DNA from: Pseudoduganella sp.
Lineage (GTDB): Bacteria > Pseudomonadota > Gammaproteobacteria > Burkholderiales > Burkholderiaceae_D
NCBI GenBank assembly: GCA_021323265.1
Contig: JAJTCO010000040.1
Coordinates: 1-44,716 of the forward strand
DNA length: 44,716 nt
Direction of reading: 5' to 3'
In this document: piece by piece, positions 19,922-27,971 of the stretch
Numbering within the stretch: the first letter of the stretch is position 1
Layout of the letters: the number at the start of each line of letters is the position of its first letter
The notes under the pieces: model-generated
Databases searched by the model: none
What the model saw: the letters and a program-made list of their open reading frames with translations, nothing else
What the model was told of the DNA's origin: nothing
Program-made: the position numbers and the translations under genes

Positions 19922-19999
19922 GTGCCTGTGCTCTCCGGATGGGTTCGCATGATTCTATTTCATTTGCTTAATGGAAGGTAAGTGGCTGAGGCACAACAT

Positions 20000-20635
20000 T
20001 TATTTCGGATATTCGAATCCGGTGCGGATGTCGTAGGGGAAGCTTCGGCCGCGCTCGCTCACGGTCAGGCGCGACGGCGGTTCGTCGCCGGCCAGCGCGC
20101 GCGACTTCACGTGCAAGCCCTCGCCTTCGCGAATGAGCTTGTCGGCGCGCTCGTAGACGTTCGGGCAGCCGGTTTCCGCGATCAGGGCTTGAACGATCGC
20201 GACCTTCCATGCCTCCACGGCGGCGGACTGGAACTGGCACACCAGGTAGCCATCCTTGCCGCCATAGCTGTGCACCAGCAGGCCGGACAGGCCGTCTTCC
20301 TCGCCCAGCACGATCGGCACCAGCGCATCCGGACGGGCCGCCTGCAGCAGATGGTTGCGGCGCGCCACGGCAGCGCGCACCCGGCGCTTCACCAGGGCGT
20401 GGTCGATGGGCTCGTCCTCGCGCAGGGTCCAGACGCGGGCGGCGATCTGCGACTTGGCATTGTAGGCGGCGCGCGCCAGGAACTTGCGCGACGAGGACAG
20501 GACCGTGGCGGTAGCGCCTGGCTTGTTCTTTTCGGCGGGGCGCCCGTCCACGCGTTCGACGGCCGACAGGTAAATATAGGGGTCGCCGGCAAGGATGGAC
20601 GCTTCCTTGCCTTGTTTGATGATGATGGTAAGCAT
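20000..20635 (-). pseudogene. rlmI: truncated RlmI-type 23S rRNA methyltransferase (N-terminal half only)
   Basis: The 211 codons match the N-terminal half of RlmI/YccW-like enzymes (m5C on 23S rRNA; about 390-400 residues): a PUA domain (LAGDPYIYLSAVERVDG, RKFLARAAYNAKSQIAARVW) and the linker VLGEEDGLSGLLVHSYG. The protein stops at YDIRTGFEYPK*, exactly where the family reads TGFFLDQRDNR and enters the SAM-binding domain. No trace of the catalytic half, with its two cysteines, is seen downstream. The gene is therefore broken, probably by a deletion next to the PilT-like gene. A surviving free PUA domain cannot be excluded. Confidence 0.75.
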
Positions 20636-20782
20636 GGGCGAAATGATACAGGAGTGACGCCCTATCCCCGGGAAATGCATTCTATTCCCCGCTGCCGCCG
20701 CCCTGTCGCATGGTGCGGGCACCCTGGCGTGCGCTCGGCTACGATGCAACCATCGAACAAGCATCGCCGAGGAGAAAATCTG

Positions 20783-21553
20783 ATGAAAATGTCTGCTGCA
20801 GTACGCAACGCCCTGATCGCCGCCTCCGTTTTCGCGGCCGCCGCCCCCGTCGCCATGGTTTCCGCTTCCCCGCTGGGCTGGTTTGCCGGCGAACGGGTGC
20901 AGGGGAACGGCAACGTCGCCAAGCAGGTGCGCGAGGTGAGCAACTTCAGTGCCCTGGGCCTGGGCCTGCCCGGCAGCGTGGAAGTACGCATGGGCAATGT
21001 CGAGAGCGTCACCATCGAGTCCGACGACAATATCCTGCCCCTGATCGAGACCGTGGTCGAGGATGGCACCCTGAAGATCCGCCCCGTACGCCGCAACCTG
21101 CAGCTCGATACGCGCAACCTGAAGGTGGTGGTGACGGCGAAGAAAATGGAGCGCATCGCCGTGGGCGGCTCCGGTTCGGTGGATGCCGAAGGCCTGCGCG
21201 GCGGCAAGCTGTCGTTCGACGTGGGCGGTTCGGGCTCCATGAGTCTGCGCGACATCGAGGGCGAATCCGTGACGGTTTCCCTTGGCGGCAGCGGCCACCT
21301 GAAAGCCAGCGGCACTGCCGACAAGCTGAAGGTATCGATCGGCGGTTCCGGCAAGGTCAGTACCGGCCAGTTGGCCACCAAGGACGCGGTGGTGAGCATC
21401 GGCGGCTCCGGCCAGGCCGTGGTCTGGGCCAAGCAGACGCTGACCGTGAGCGTGGCCGGCTCCGGCGACGTGGGCTACTACGGCGAACCGCAAGTGACCA
21501 AGAGCGTGATGGGTTCCGGCAGCGTCAAGCGCCTGGCGGGCGGCCCTAACTGA
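20783..21553 (+). CDS. secreted DUF2807 protein
   Basis: A 256-residue exported protein. An N-terminal signal segment (MKMSAAVRNALIAASVFAAA...) is followed by a DUF2807 domain with about nine repeated glycine turns: VGGSGSVDAEG, VGGSGSMSLRD, LGGSGHLKASG, IGGSGKVSTG, IGGSGQAVVWA, VAGSGDVGYYG and MGSGSVKRL. It is a paralog of the protein at 6303-6929 but has more regular G-G-S-G turns. It is predicted to sit in the periplasm or outer envelope, function unknown. GAGGAG 8 bp before ATG 20783 fixes the start. Confidence 0.83.
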   Translation: MKMSAAVRNALIAASVFAAAAPVAMVSASPLGWFAGERVQGNGNVAKQVREVSNFSALGLGLPGSVEVRMGNVESVTIESDDNILPLIETVVEDGTLKIRPVRRNLQLDTRNLKVVVTAKKMERIAVGGSGSVDAEGLRGGKLSFDVGGSGSMSLRDIEGESVTVSLGGSGHLKASGTADKLKVSIGGSGKVSTGQLATKDAVVSIGGSGQAVVWAKQTLTVSVAGSGDVGYYGEPQVTKSVMGSGSVKRLAGGPN

Positions 21554-21613
21554 TCGTTCCCCACCTCCGACCGCGCCGCCTCGACAGGCGGGGCGGCCGG
21601 GCGCGCCCTGGCG

Positions 21614-22057
21614 CTACTTGGGAGCCACGTAGGTCAGCGGTTTGACCGGGACCTGCAAGGCGACCGTCTCGCGCTTCTTGTTCTTCTTCTCGATCACCAG
21701 CGTCATGGGCACGGTGTCACCGGCCTTCATCTGGCGCTTCAGGTCCATCAGCATGATGTGGTAGCCGCCGGAGGCCAGCGCCACCGGCTTGCCTGCGGGC
21801 AGATCGATGCCTTCCACCGCCGACATCATCATGCGGTCGCCCTGCATCGACATCTGGTGGATTTCTACGATGCCCGCCGCGGGCGTGCGCACTTCGACCA
21901 GGCGCGCGTCCTGTGCGGACACCAGCTGCATGAAAGCGCCGGTCGCCTGGCCGGCCGGCACGGTGGCGCGAATCCATGGCTCACGAACGGAAACCTGTGC
22001 CGCAGCGGATGCGGCGAATGCGCAGGACACTGCCAACGCGAAGAATTGCTTTTTCAT
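21614..22057 (-). CDS. periplasmic copper chaperone PCu(A)C
   Basis: A 147-residue protein. Signal peptide MKKQFFALAVSCAFAASAAA precedes a PCu(A)C domain with VREPWIRATVPAGQATGAFM, the metal-binding EIHQMSMQGDRMMM (His and Met residues in H-x-M...M-x-M) and GGYHIMLMDLKRQM. The family binds Cu(I) in the periplasm and delivers it to the CuA site of cytochrome oxidase. An AGGAGT ribosome binding site lies just before the ATG. It is cotranscribed after the DUF2946 gene (34 bp gap), a pair often seen in copper-handling operons. Confidence 0.93.
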   Translation of the reverse strand: MKKQFFALAVSCAFAASAAAQVSVREPWIRATVPAGQATGAFMQLVSAQDARLVEVRTPAAGIVEIHQMSMQGDRMMMSAVEGIDLPAGKPVALASGGYHIMLMDLKRQMKAGDTVPMTLVIEKKNKKRETVALQVPVKPLTYVAPK

Positions 22058-22091
22058 TGCTCACTCCTAGATTCGTTAATGGGGGACGGAA

Positions 22092-22499
22092 TCAGGCGTG
22101 GGCGGGAGGGCCTCGCGGATGGGATGCCGGCCACCCCGGCAAAGGCTGTGGCGACCGGTAGAACAGGAGCGGGCGCAGTGCGGCGCCGTCGAGCGCAAAG
22201 GCCAGCGCGCGGTCGGCCGCAGGCAATGCGACCCAGCCGGCGTGCGGCAGGCAATAGGGGCAATCCGCCATGTCCAGGTGGTCCATGGGCTGCGCCTTGC
22301 TGCGGTCGGTCACGGCGAGGAAGGTGGCGTAGTCCAGTTCCCCGACGCCCGTGACACGGGTACCGTCGTTCAGGCATATTTCCCAGCTGCGCGGCTTGCC
22401 GTTGACGGCATGCGAAATCGCCGGCGCGAGCGCGTTCATCAGGATGGCGAAACACGCGATCCAGATCCAGCGCAGGCGGGTGGTCGATTTCATGTGCAT
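22092..22499 (-). CDS. DUF2946 membrane-associated protein
   Basis: A 135-residue protein beginning with a hydrophobic signal or anchor (RLRWIWIACFAILMNALAPAISHA). It has the DUF2946 signature MADCPYCLPHAG, whose Cys-x-x-Cys plus His suggest metal binding. DUF2946 genes typically flank PCu(A)C and TonB receptors, so a role in copper supply is inferred from context and not shown. ATG codons at 22499 and 22493 are both possible. It is the first gene of a two-gene unit with the copper chaperone, separated from the M48 gene by 15 bp and possibly transcribed from it. Confidence 0.78.
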   Translation of the reverse strand: MHMKSTTRLRWIWIACFAILMNALAPAISHAVNGKPRSWEICLNDGTRVTGVGELDYATFLAVTDRSKAQPMDHLDMADCPYCLPHAGWVALPAADRALAFALDGAALRPLLFYRSPQPLPGWPASHPRGPPAHA

Positions 22500-22514
22500 G
22501 GCCGCGATTATAGA

Positions 22515-23231
22515 CTAGCGGCCCGCTTCCAGCGCCGCCGCCAGCTCGCGCGCAGCCCTCGCCCTCTGTGCCGGCGCCGGGTGGGAAATACTGCCGAAGT
22601 GCGGCGTATGGCTGCTGCGCTCGATCTTGCGAAAGAAGCGCGCCAGCTCGGCAGGCTTCCAGCCGGCACGGGCGGCCAGGCGCATGCCTTCGCGGTCGGC
22701 TTCTTCCTCCTGGCTCAGGTTGATGCGGGCCAGCTTGCGCATCAGCGATGTGTCGTTGTCGATGGCATGTTCCAGCTCGGCATAGGGCCGCGTCGTCCAG
22801 TGCGGTTCGAGACGCAGCGCCTCCTCATGCTCGCGCAGGTTGTGCAGCAGGACGACGTGGCAGATCTCGTGCGCCAGCATCATGGCCATTTCCGCATCGT
22901 TCAGGCTTAGCCGGTCGGCAAAGGCGGAGCCGACCAGCAGCTTGCCGCCCGCCATGGCGGACGCATTTTCCTGCTCGTCCGATGTAGTGTGCAATTCCCA
23001 GGTCCAGGAAGCGGACGCCGGGTAGTCGCGCTTGGCCTGCTCGATCAGCGGCCATGCAATGGCAGCAATGCGCGCGGCGAAGCGGGCATTGTCGTCCAGG
23101 CTGCGCGTGGCGCGCAGCTGCGCCAGCCGCTCCCCGTACAGCCTGGCCGCGCCCGCCATGACTTCGTCCTGCGTGACCGCCTGCGCCGCCCCGTGGAACA
23201 TGAACAAGAGAGCAATATAATATCGAATCAT
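22515..23231 (-). CDS. M48-type metalloprotease (secreted)
   Basis: A 238-residue protein. After a signal-like N-terminus (MIRYYIALLFMFHGAAQA) the zinc site is HEICH (His121, Glu122, His125), and a third ligand is likely in EEEADREG (about 175-182). A C-terminal SISHPAPAQRARA segment is the S-x-H-P motif common in M48 proteins. The family includes BepA/LoiP-like periplasmic quality-control peptidases, and the substrate is unknown. Its start codon overlaps that of the divergent gene at 23230 (CATG), so its promoter must lie inside that gene. A later start at Met11 would lose the signal peptide. Confidence 0.85.
   Translation of the reverse strand: MIRYYIALLFMFHGAAQAVTQDEVMAGAARLYGERLAQLRATRSLDDNARFAARIAAIAWPLIEQAKRDYPASASWTWELHTTSDEQENASAMAGGKLLVGSAFADRLSLNDAEMAMMLAHEICHVVLLHNLREHEEALRLEPHWTTRPYAELEHAIDNDTSLMRKLARINLSQEEEADREGMRLAARAGWKPAELARFFRKIERSSHTPHFGSISHPAPAQRARAARELAAALEAGR
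23216..23221 (+). promoter_or_regulatory. consensus -10 box giving a near-leaderless transcript
   Basis: TATAAT lies eight bases before ATG 23230, so transcription would begin at or within two bases of the start codon. The -35 region is unrecognisable. The box sits inside the 5' end of the oppositely oriented M48 gene. Confidence 0.45.
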
Positions 23232-24429
23232 GCGAACCTATACACTCCCACCGCTGCTGTGCGCACTTGCTTTCAGCGTTACTCTAATTGCGCCCCCTGC
23301 CCTTGCGGGACCAGACTGCAAAAAGCCCAAGGACGCGTTTCATAGTCAGGCAGCAGGCGCCGGCTTCGACATCAAGATCCGTCAATGCGACGGGCCTGCA
23401 GTCATCCAGATATGGCCGCATAAATCCAAGAAGCCAACCCAAACGATCGAGCTGACCTCCATCTGGCAATATGGCGACGATGTTCCCGTGGTTTTTGAAG
23501 ACTATAACTCAGACGGGCTGGGCGATTTTGCGCTCCAAACAGGGTTGAAGGAATTCAAGTATTACCTCGGCACGAAGACCGGTCGCTTCCAGCACAGCGA
23601 GACGTTGACCACACTGGCCGCCGGCGCGTATGAGAGGCCTGCCGTGCAAAACGGCGAGATCACAATCTTGCGCGTTGAAGGGGACCTTGCGCCTTCCGAG
23701 ACTACCTACAAGTTCGACAATGCAAACATCGTTCCGCTCCGGCGACTGCGAACGGATTCCAAATCCAAACCGGGTCGCAACATCATGGTATATGAACGCT
23801 GGATGGCCAACACCTGGAGAACCGAACAAGTTTCCGACTACCGGCAAAGTGGATTCTGCGAAAGCACCTTGTTGGAAGCGGCACAAAGGACGGGGCGGTT
23901 CAGCGGTGAATTGCTTGCGAAAGATTGCGCAGACTTTCCTGCCGACGAAACGTTGGCGCTCATCGCGTTCCAGAGCAGTGTGGGCCTGGACCTGATACTT
24001 GTACGGCTGTCCGATGGCATACGCGTGGCGAACTACGCCACGTTCGACCTGCCAGCCAGGAAGGGCGCGGAGATCCGTATTGAGGAGGAGTCCTTCGACC
24101 TCGCCAGCGGCATGCCGACCATTGCCCTGCACGCTGAACATGACGAACCCGATGGCTCGCGCCTCACGCGCCAAATGCTCTTGGTACGCGAAGGGACGCG
24201 CCTGGTACCGGTCATGGATGGACTTATCACGTCCGCAACCAATGGTTCCAGCTCAGTCAAACGCTGGCCCCTGCCACCGTCCGAACCGGGCAGCAGCCGC
24301 CCGCAAGTCCTCCGCGTGAAGGAGCTTGTCAACCCTGGTGAAGGCCAGGAGTTCATCGAACGCGTGCTGGACTTACCTTTCGATGGTGTGCACTATAGCG
24401 TACCCACCGACATGCACATCAAACGGTGA
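23230..24429 (+). CDS. secreted protein of unknown function, lower GC
   Basis: I do not recognise this 399-residue protein. It has a signal peptide (LLCALAFSVTLIAPPALA), then VVFEDYNSDGLGDFALQTG, which resembles an FG-GAP or EF-hand-like calcium loop (D-x-N-x-D-G). Cysteines are few (Cys30, Cys53, and two in the middle), perhaps forming disulfides. The codon usage is visibly less GC-biased than in neighbours, with many A/T-ending codons, which suggests later acquisition. No ribosome binding site precedes the ATG. Its stop directly abuts the yaeQ stop (TGATCA), and its start overlaps the M48 start. Confidence 0.75.
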   Translation: MRTYTLPPLLCALAFSVTLIAPPALAGPDCKKPKDAFHSQAAGAGFDIKIRQCDGPAVIQIWPHKSKKPTQTIELTSIWQYGDDVPVVFEDYNSDGLGDFALQTGLKEFKYYLGTKTGRFQHSETLTTLAAGAYERPAVQNGEITILRVEGDLAPSETTYKFDNANIVPLRRLRTDSKSKPGRNIMVYERWMANTWRTEQVSDYRQSGFCESTLLEAAQRTGRFSGELLAKDCADFPADETLALIAFQSSVGLDLILVRLSDGIRVANYATFDLPARKGAEIRIEEESFDLASGMPTIALHAEHDEPDGSRLTRQMLLVREGTRLVPVMDGLITSATNGSSSVKRWPLPPSEPGSSRPQVLRVKELVNPGEGQEFIERVLDLPFDGVHYSVPTDMHIKR

Positions 24430-24966
24430 TCACGCCTTCCAGACCTCGCGTGGAATTTCCACGGTGGTTTCGCCGTCGTTCAGCCAGATCTGGCCGTCCT
24501 GGATCGTGCATTGCAGCTGCATGGAGCGCTGCGCCATCTTTTCCAGCTGGGCGCTGGCGTCCGAATCGATCTTGACCACGCTGACGTTCTTGGCGCGGTC
24601 GATCTTGCCGGCCAGCTGCTTCCACCACACGTGCGCGGCGGAGCTGTAGCAGTACACCATCACCTTCTCGGAACGGCCGGCTGCCTTCAGCAGGCGGCGC
24701 TCGTCGGGCTGGCCGACTTCGATCCACAGCTGAATGGCGCCGGTCAGGTCCATCTGCCACAGGTCAGGCTCCTCGGTGTCGGAAATGCCTTTGGCATTCA
24801 CCAGCGCCTCGTCGGCGTGGATGGCGAAGGCCACCAGGCGAATCATGAGGCGCTCGTCCGTTTCGGACGGATGGCGCGCCAGCGTCAGCGTGTGGGTGCC
24901 GTAGTAGTTGCGGTCCATGTCCGCGATGGACAGTTCCGCCTTATAGATCGTTGATTTGAGAGCCAT
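24430..24966 (-). CDS. yaeQ: YaeQ-family protein
   Basis: A 178-residue protein matching YaeQ along its length: MALKSTIYKAELSIADMDRNYYGTH-like start, LTLARHPSETDERLMIRLVAFA, EPDLWQMDLTGAIQLWIEVGQPDERRL and the C-terminal IWLNDGETTVEIP. The YaeQ fold is a PD-(D/E)XK-nuclease relative (visible acidic and Glu residues in IEVGQPDERRL). Its activity is not settled. It starts 6 bp after purU and is likely cotranscribed with it. Its stop codon is immediately back to back with the stop of the convergent gene. Confidence 0.92.
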   Translation of the reverse strand: MALKSTIYKAELSIADMDRNYYGTHTLTLARHPSETDERLMIRLVAFAIHADEALVNAKGISDTEEPDLWQMDLTGAIQLWIEVGQPDERRLLKAAGRSEKVMVYCYSSAAHVWWKQLAGKIDRAKNVSVVKIDSDASAQLEKMAQRSMQLQCTIQDGQIWLNDGETTVEIPREVWKA

Positions 24967-24972
24967 TACTTA

Positions 24973-25842
24973 TTACTTGAAGATTACAGTTCGGTCGCGG
25001 TTGAGCAGGATGCGGTGTTCGACGAACCACTTGACCGCGCGCGCCAGCACCACGCATTCGACGTCGCGGCCGATCGCCGTCAGCGCGTCGCCGTCCATGG
25101 CATGGTCCACGCGTTCCACGTCCTGCTCGATGATCGGGCCTTCATCCAGGTCGCCGGTCACGAAGTGGGCGGTGGCGCCAATCAGTTTCACGCCGCGCGC
25201 ATGCGCCTGGGCATACGGCTTGGCGCCCTTGAAGCTGGGCAGGAAGGAGTGGTGGATATTGATCGCCTTCCCTTTCAGGCGCTCGCACATCGATGGCGAC
25301 AGGATCTGCATATAGCGGGCCAACACCACCAGGTCCACCTGGTGCGTTTCCATCAGTTCCACGATGCGCGCTTCCTGGGCCAGCTTGGCCGATTCCGGCG
25401 CGCCGGTCGCCAGCGGCAGGTGGTGGAAGGGAATATTGTAGCTTGCCGCCAGCTGGTAGAAGTCCATGTGGTTGGACACGATGGCCGGGATCTCCACCGG
25501 CAGCAGGCCGCTCTTGTAACGGAACAGCAGGTCGTTCAGGCAATGGCCGATCTTGGACACCATCAGCATCACGCGCGGCTTGGCGTGCGCGTCGTGCAGC
25601 GCCCACTCCATGCCCATGCCATCGGCCAGGCTGGCGAAATCGGCGCGCAGGGCGGCATCGCTGAAGGCCTCGTCTTCGCGCGCAAAATGCACGCGCATGA
25701 AGAAACGTTGCGTTTCCGCGTCACCAAACTGGGCGGAATCGATGATATTGCAACCTCGCTCAGCCAGGAATCCGGAGACGCGATGGACGATGCCGCGCTG
25801 GTCGTGGCAGGAGAGCGTAAGGATGTATTCTGGGTGATTCAT
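24973..25842 (-). CDS. purU: formyltetrahydrofolate deformylase
   Basis: A 289-residue enzyme hydrolysing 10-formyl-THF to formate and THF, which supplies formate for PurT and balances one-carbon pools. The N-terminal ACT domain (residues 5-85, YILTLSCHDQRGIVHRVSGFL) is followed by a formyl-transferase fold with KIGHCLNDLLFR, ILSPSMCERLKGKAINIHHSFLPSFKGAKPY (catalytic His near 218) and GATAHFVTGDLDEGPIIEQD (conserved Asp). Length and motifs are normal. It heads a probable purU-yaeQ operon and is divergent from the reductase gene 101 bp away. Confidence 0.95.
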   Translation of the reverse strand: MNHPEYILTLSCHDQRGIVHRVSGFLAERGCNIIDSAQFGDAETQRFFMRVHFAREDEAFSDAALRADFASLADGMGMEWALHDAHAKPRVMLMVSKIGHCLNDLLFRYKSGLLPVEIPAIVSNHMDFYQLAASYNIPFHHLPLATGAPESAKLAQEARIVELMETHQVDLVVLARYMQILSPSMCERLKGKAINIHHSFLPSFKGAKPYAQAHARGVKLIGATAHFVTGDLDEGPIIEQDVERVDHAMDGDALTAIGRDVECVVLARAVKWFVEHRILLNRDRTVIFK

Positions 25843-25943
25843 GGCGCGTTCTGGTCATGGACGGGCCAATATTGTCGCATGAACATTGCCACGACTGGGA
25901 AAATACAGAATAGAATGACCGTACTATTTTAAAAGGAGACACC

Positions 25944-26954
25944 ATGGAGAACACCCAATTCCGCCTCGCCGCCCGTCCCGTGGGCATGGTCAAGGACAGC
26001 GACTGGCAGGTCACGCGCGAACCCGTGCGCGAACTGGCCGACGGCGAAGTGCTGGTCAAGACGCTCTACCTGTCGCTCGACCCGGCCATGCGCGGCTGGA
26101 TGAATGACGCCAAGTCGTACATCCGCCCGGTGGCGATCGGCGAGGTGATGCGCGCCGGCGGCCTGGGCGAAGTCGTGGCCTCGCGCTCGCCGCGCTTTGC
26201 CGTGGGCGACCATGTGGCGGGCGGTCTGGGCGTGCAGCAATACTGGATCGGCGCCGCCGACGACCGCAGCGCCGCCCTGGCCAAGGTGGATACGCGCCTG
26301 GCGCCGCCCACCACCTGGCTCAACACGCTCGGCATGCCCGGCATGACGGCCTACTTCGGCCTGCTGGAAGTGGGCCAGCCGAAGGCCGGCGAAACCGTGG
26401 TCGTGTCGGGTGCGGCCGGCGCCGTCGGCCAGACCGTGGGCCAGGTGGCCAAGCAGCTGGGCTGCCGCGTGGTCGGCATTGCCGGCGGCAAAGACAAGTG
26501 CGACTTCGTGGTCAACGAGCTCGGCTTTGACGCCTGCATCGACTACAAGGGCGGCGACGTGCGCGCCGGCCTGAAGGAACACTGTCCGAACGGCGTTGAC
26601 GTATACTTTGACAACGTGGGTGGCGACATCCTCGATCTCGTGCTGACGCGCATCAACCTGAAGGCCCGCATTGTTATCTGTGGCGCAATCTCACAGTACA
26701 ACAACACGACGCCGGTCAAGGGACCGGCCAACTACCTGGCCCTGCTGGTAAACCGCGCGCGCATGGAAGGCATGGTCGTGTTCGACTATGCCGACCGCTA
26801 CCACGTGGCCGTTGCCGCGCTCGGCAAATGGCTGCAGGAAGGGAAGATCAAGAGCCGGGAAGACGTGGTGCGCGGCATCGAGCACTTCCCGCAGGCGCTG
26901 AACATGCTGTTCGAAGGCAAGAACTTCGGCAAGCTGGTCCTGCAAGTCGCCTGA
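25944..26954 (+). CDS. zinc-independent NADP-dependent oxidoreductase (CurA/LTB4DH-like)
   Basis: A 336-residue medium-chain reductase of the leukotriene-B4-dehydrogenase/curcumin-reductase group. Typical motifs are YLSLDPAMRGWMND, the nucleotide-binding VVSGAAGAVGQTVGQVAKQLGCRVVGIAGG (about 152-181) and GVDVYFDNVGGDILDLVL. These enzymes reduce activated double bonds using NADPH. There are no zinc-binding residues. AAAAGGAGACACC gives a strong ribosome binding site. A weak promoter (TTGCCA and TAGAAT, 19-bp spacing) lies in the 101-bp divergent region with purU. Confidence 0.92.
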   Translation: MENTQFRLAARPVGMVKDSDWQVTREPVRELADGEVLVKTLYLSLDPAMRGWMNDAKSYIRPVAIGEVMRAGGLGEVVASRSPRFAVGDHVAGGLGVQQYWIGAADDRSAALAKVDTRLAPPTTWLNTLGMPGMTAYFGLLEVGQPKAGETVVVSGAAGAVGQTVGQVAKQLGCRVVGIAGGKDKCDFVVNELGFDACIDYKGGDVRAGLKEHCPNGVDVYFDNVGGDILDLVLTRINLKARIVICGAISQYNNTTPVKGPANYLALLVNRARMEGMVVFDYADRYHVAVAALGKWLQEGKIKSREDVVRGIEHFPQALNMLFEGKNFGKLVLQVA

Positions 26955-27010
26955 CCACCCTCCCCTGCGGCTCCACTGCGCGGCCCAACCGACGCAGCAA
27001 AGGAGCCAGC

Positions 27011-27556
27011 ATGAGCCAGCAAAAACAGAACGTCACGGCCAAGGACGCCGTGGCGCTCCTCACCGCCGACCACGACAAGGTCAAACACCTGTTCCGCGAG
27101 TTCGAGCAATGCGATGCCGGTCACCAGGGCTTGAAGCATGACCTGGCGCAGCAGATCTGCCTGGACCTGACCATCCACACCAGCATCGAGGAAGAAATCT
27201 TCTACCCCGCCGTGCGCGCCGAAACCGGCGAGGAGCAGCGCGTCGACACGGCATTGGAAGAACACGGCACCATCAAGGAGCTGGTCGCACATATCCGCGG
27301 CATGGCCAAGGGTGACGATGAACTCGATGGCGCGGTACAGCAATTGCGTGATTGCGTGACGCACCACATCACCGAGGAAGAACGGGAAATGTTCCCGAAA
27401 GTGCGGCAAAGCGATGCCGACCTGGCGGCGCTATGCCTTCAATTGCAGGACCGCAAGGAGGAGTTGATGCACGACTTCGGCGCCGAACCGATGCGCGGCA
27501 ACAATACCGCCGAAGCGGAAGGTGAACGATCGGCCACCGGCCAGGCGGGTTCCTGA
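27011..27556 (+). CDS. hemerythrin HHE-domain protein
   Basis: A 181-residue four-helix di-iron protein. The ligand pattern is His21 (ADHDKV), His56 and Glu60 (TIHTSIEEE), His85 (LEEHG), His118/119 and Glu122/123 (THHITEEER). HHE proteins bind O2 or NO, or buffer iron under stress. Its C-terminal 30 residues are polar and low in structure. It has its own strong ribosome binding site (AAAGGAGC). The next gene encodes a KGG stress protein, so a shared stress role is plausible. It is 56 bp after the reductase, so cotranscription with that gene is possible. Confidence 0.93.
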   Translation: MSQQKQNVTAKDAVALLTADHDKVKHLFREFEQCDAGHQGLKHDLAQQICLDLTIHTSIEEEIFYPAVRAETGEEQRVDTALEEHGTIKELVAHIRGMAKGDDELDGAVQQLRDCVTHHITEEEREMFPKVRQSDADLAALCLQLQDRKEELMHDFGAEPMRGNNTAEAEGERSATGQAGS

Positions 27557-27591
27557 CGTCGCTGAAAAAAAGTTTGAACTTTACCGCCGCC

Positions 27592-27673
27592 CTTCCCTCA
27601 AAGCCCATGAAGCAGCCACGGCGCTGCTTCCGGCCCGGGCCCATGCCCGGTTCATTGTGCACTTTGAGGGAGG
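27592..27673 (+). promoter_or_regulatory. structured leader (predicted three-way junction) hiding the KGG-gene ribosome binding site
   Basis: TCCCTCAAAG (27594-27603) pairs perfectly with CTTTGAGGGA (27662-27671). One G-U and one G-C pair beyond it bring the stem to 12 bp (27592-27673). Inside lie a hairpin GAAGCAGC / GCTGCTTC (27609-27616, 27623-27630, 6-nt loop) and a hairpin CCGGGC / GCCCGG (27635-27640, 27645-27650, 4-nt loop). The outer stem's 3' arm contains GGGAGG (27668-27673), the ribosome binding site of the gene at 27677. The layout suggests translation control by folding. Confidence 0.6.
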
Positions 27674-27676
27674 TGA

Positions 27677-27967
27677 ATGATGGCTACACACAACGACCAG
27701 GCCAAAACCGGCAACGGCAAGCGCGGCTTCGCGGCGATGGACAAGGAAACCCAGCGCTTGATCGCCAGCAAGGGCGGTCAAGCGGCCCACCAGAAAGGCA
27801 CGGCGCATGAATTCACTTCCGAAGAGGCGCGCCGTGCCGGACAGAAAGGAGGAGAAGTCGTAAGCCGCAACCGCGAGCACATGGCGGAAATCGGGCGCAA
27901 GGGGGGCGAGAGCCGCCAGTCCGCCCGCAACGGCAACGAGCAGCGCGGCAAGGGAGAGCCGGGCTGA
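27677..27967 (+). CDS. KGG-repeat (con-10/GsiB-like) stress protein
   Basis: A 96-residue very hydrophilic, probably disordered protein with three KGG motifs: LIASKGGQAAH (about 31-41), GQKGGEVVSRNREHM (about 55-69) and GRKGGESRQSARNG (about 72-85). A GFAAMDKET opening is typical of this family of general stress proteins induced by desiccation, oxidation or starvation. ATG 27677 (or 27680) follows GGGAGG, which is paired in the structured leader. It is separated by 123 bp from the hemerythrin gene and ends 4 bp from the modE stop, on the opposite strand. Confidence 0.9.
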   Translation: MMATHNDQAKTGNGKRGFAAMDKETQRLIASKGGQAAHQKGTAHEFTSEEARRAGQKGGEVVSRNREHMAEIGRKGGESRQSARNGNEQRGKGEPG

Positions 27968-27971
27968 CCGC

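Noticed and set aside
21560..21600. GC-rich imperfect hairpin between the convergent DUF2807 and copper-chaperone genes as a terminator
   Set aside because: The stem has a mismatch and no T-run on either side. It may still act, but the evidence is weak in such GC-rich sequence.
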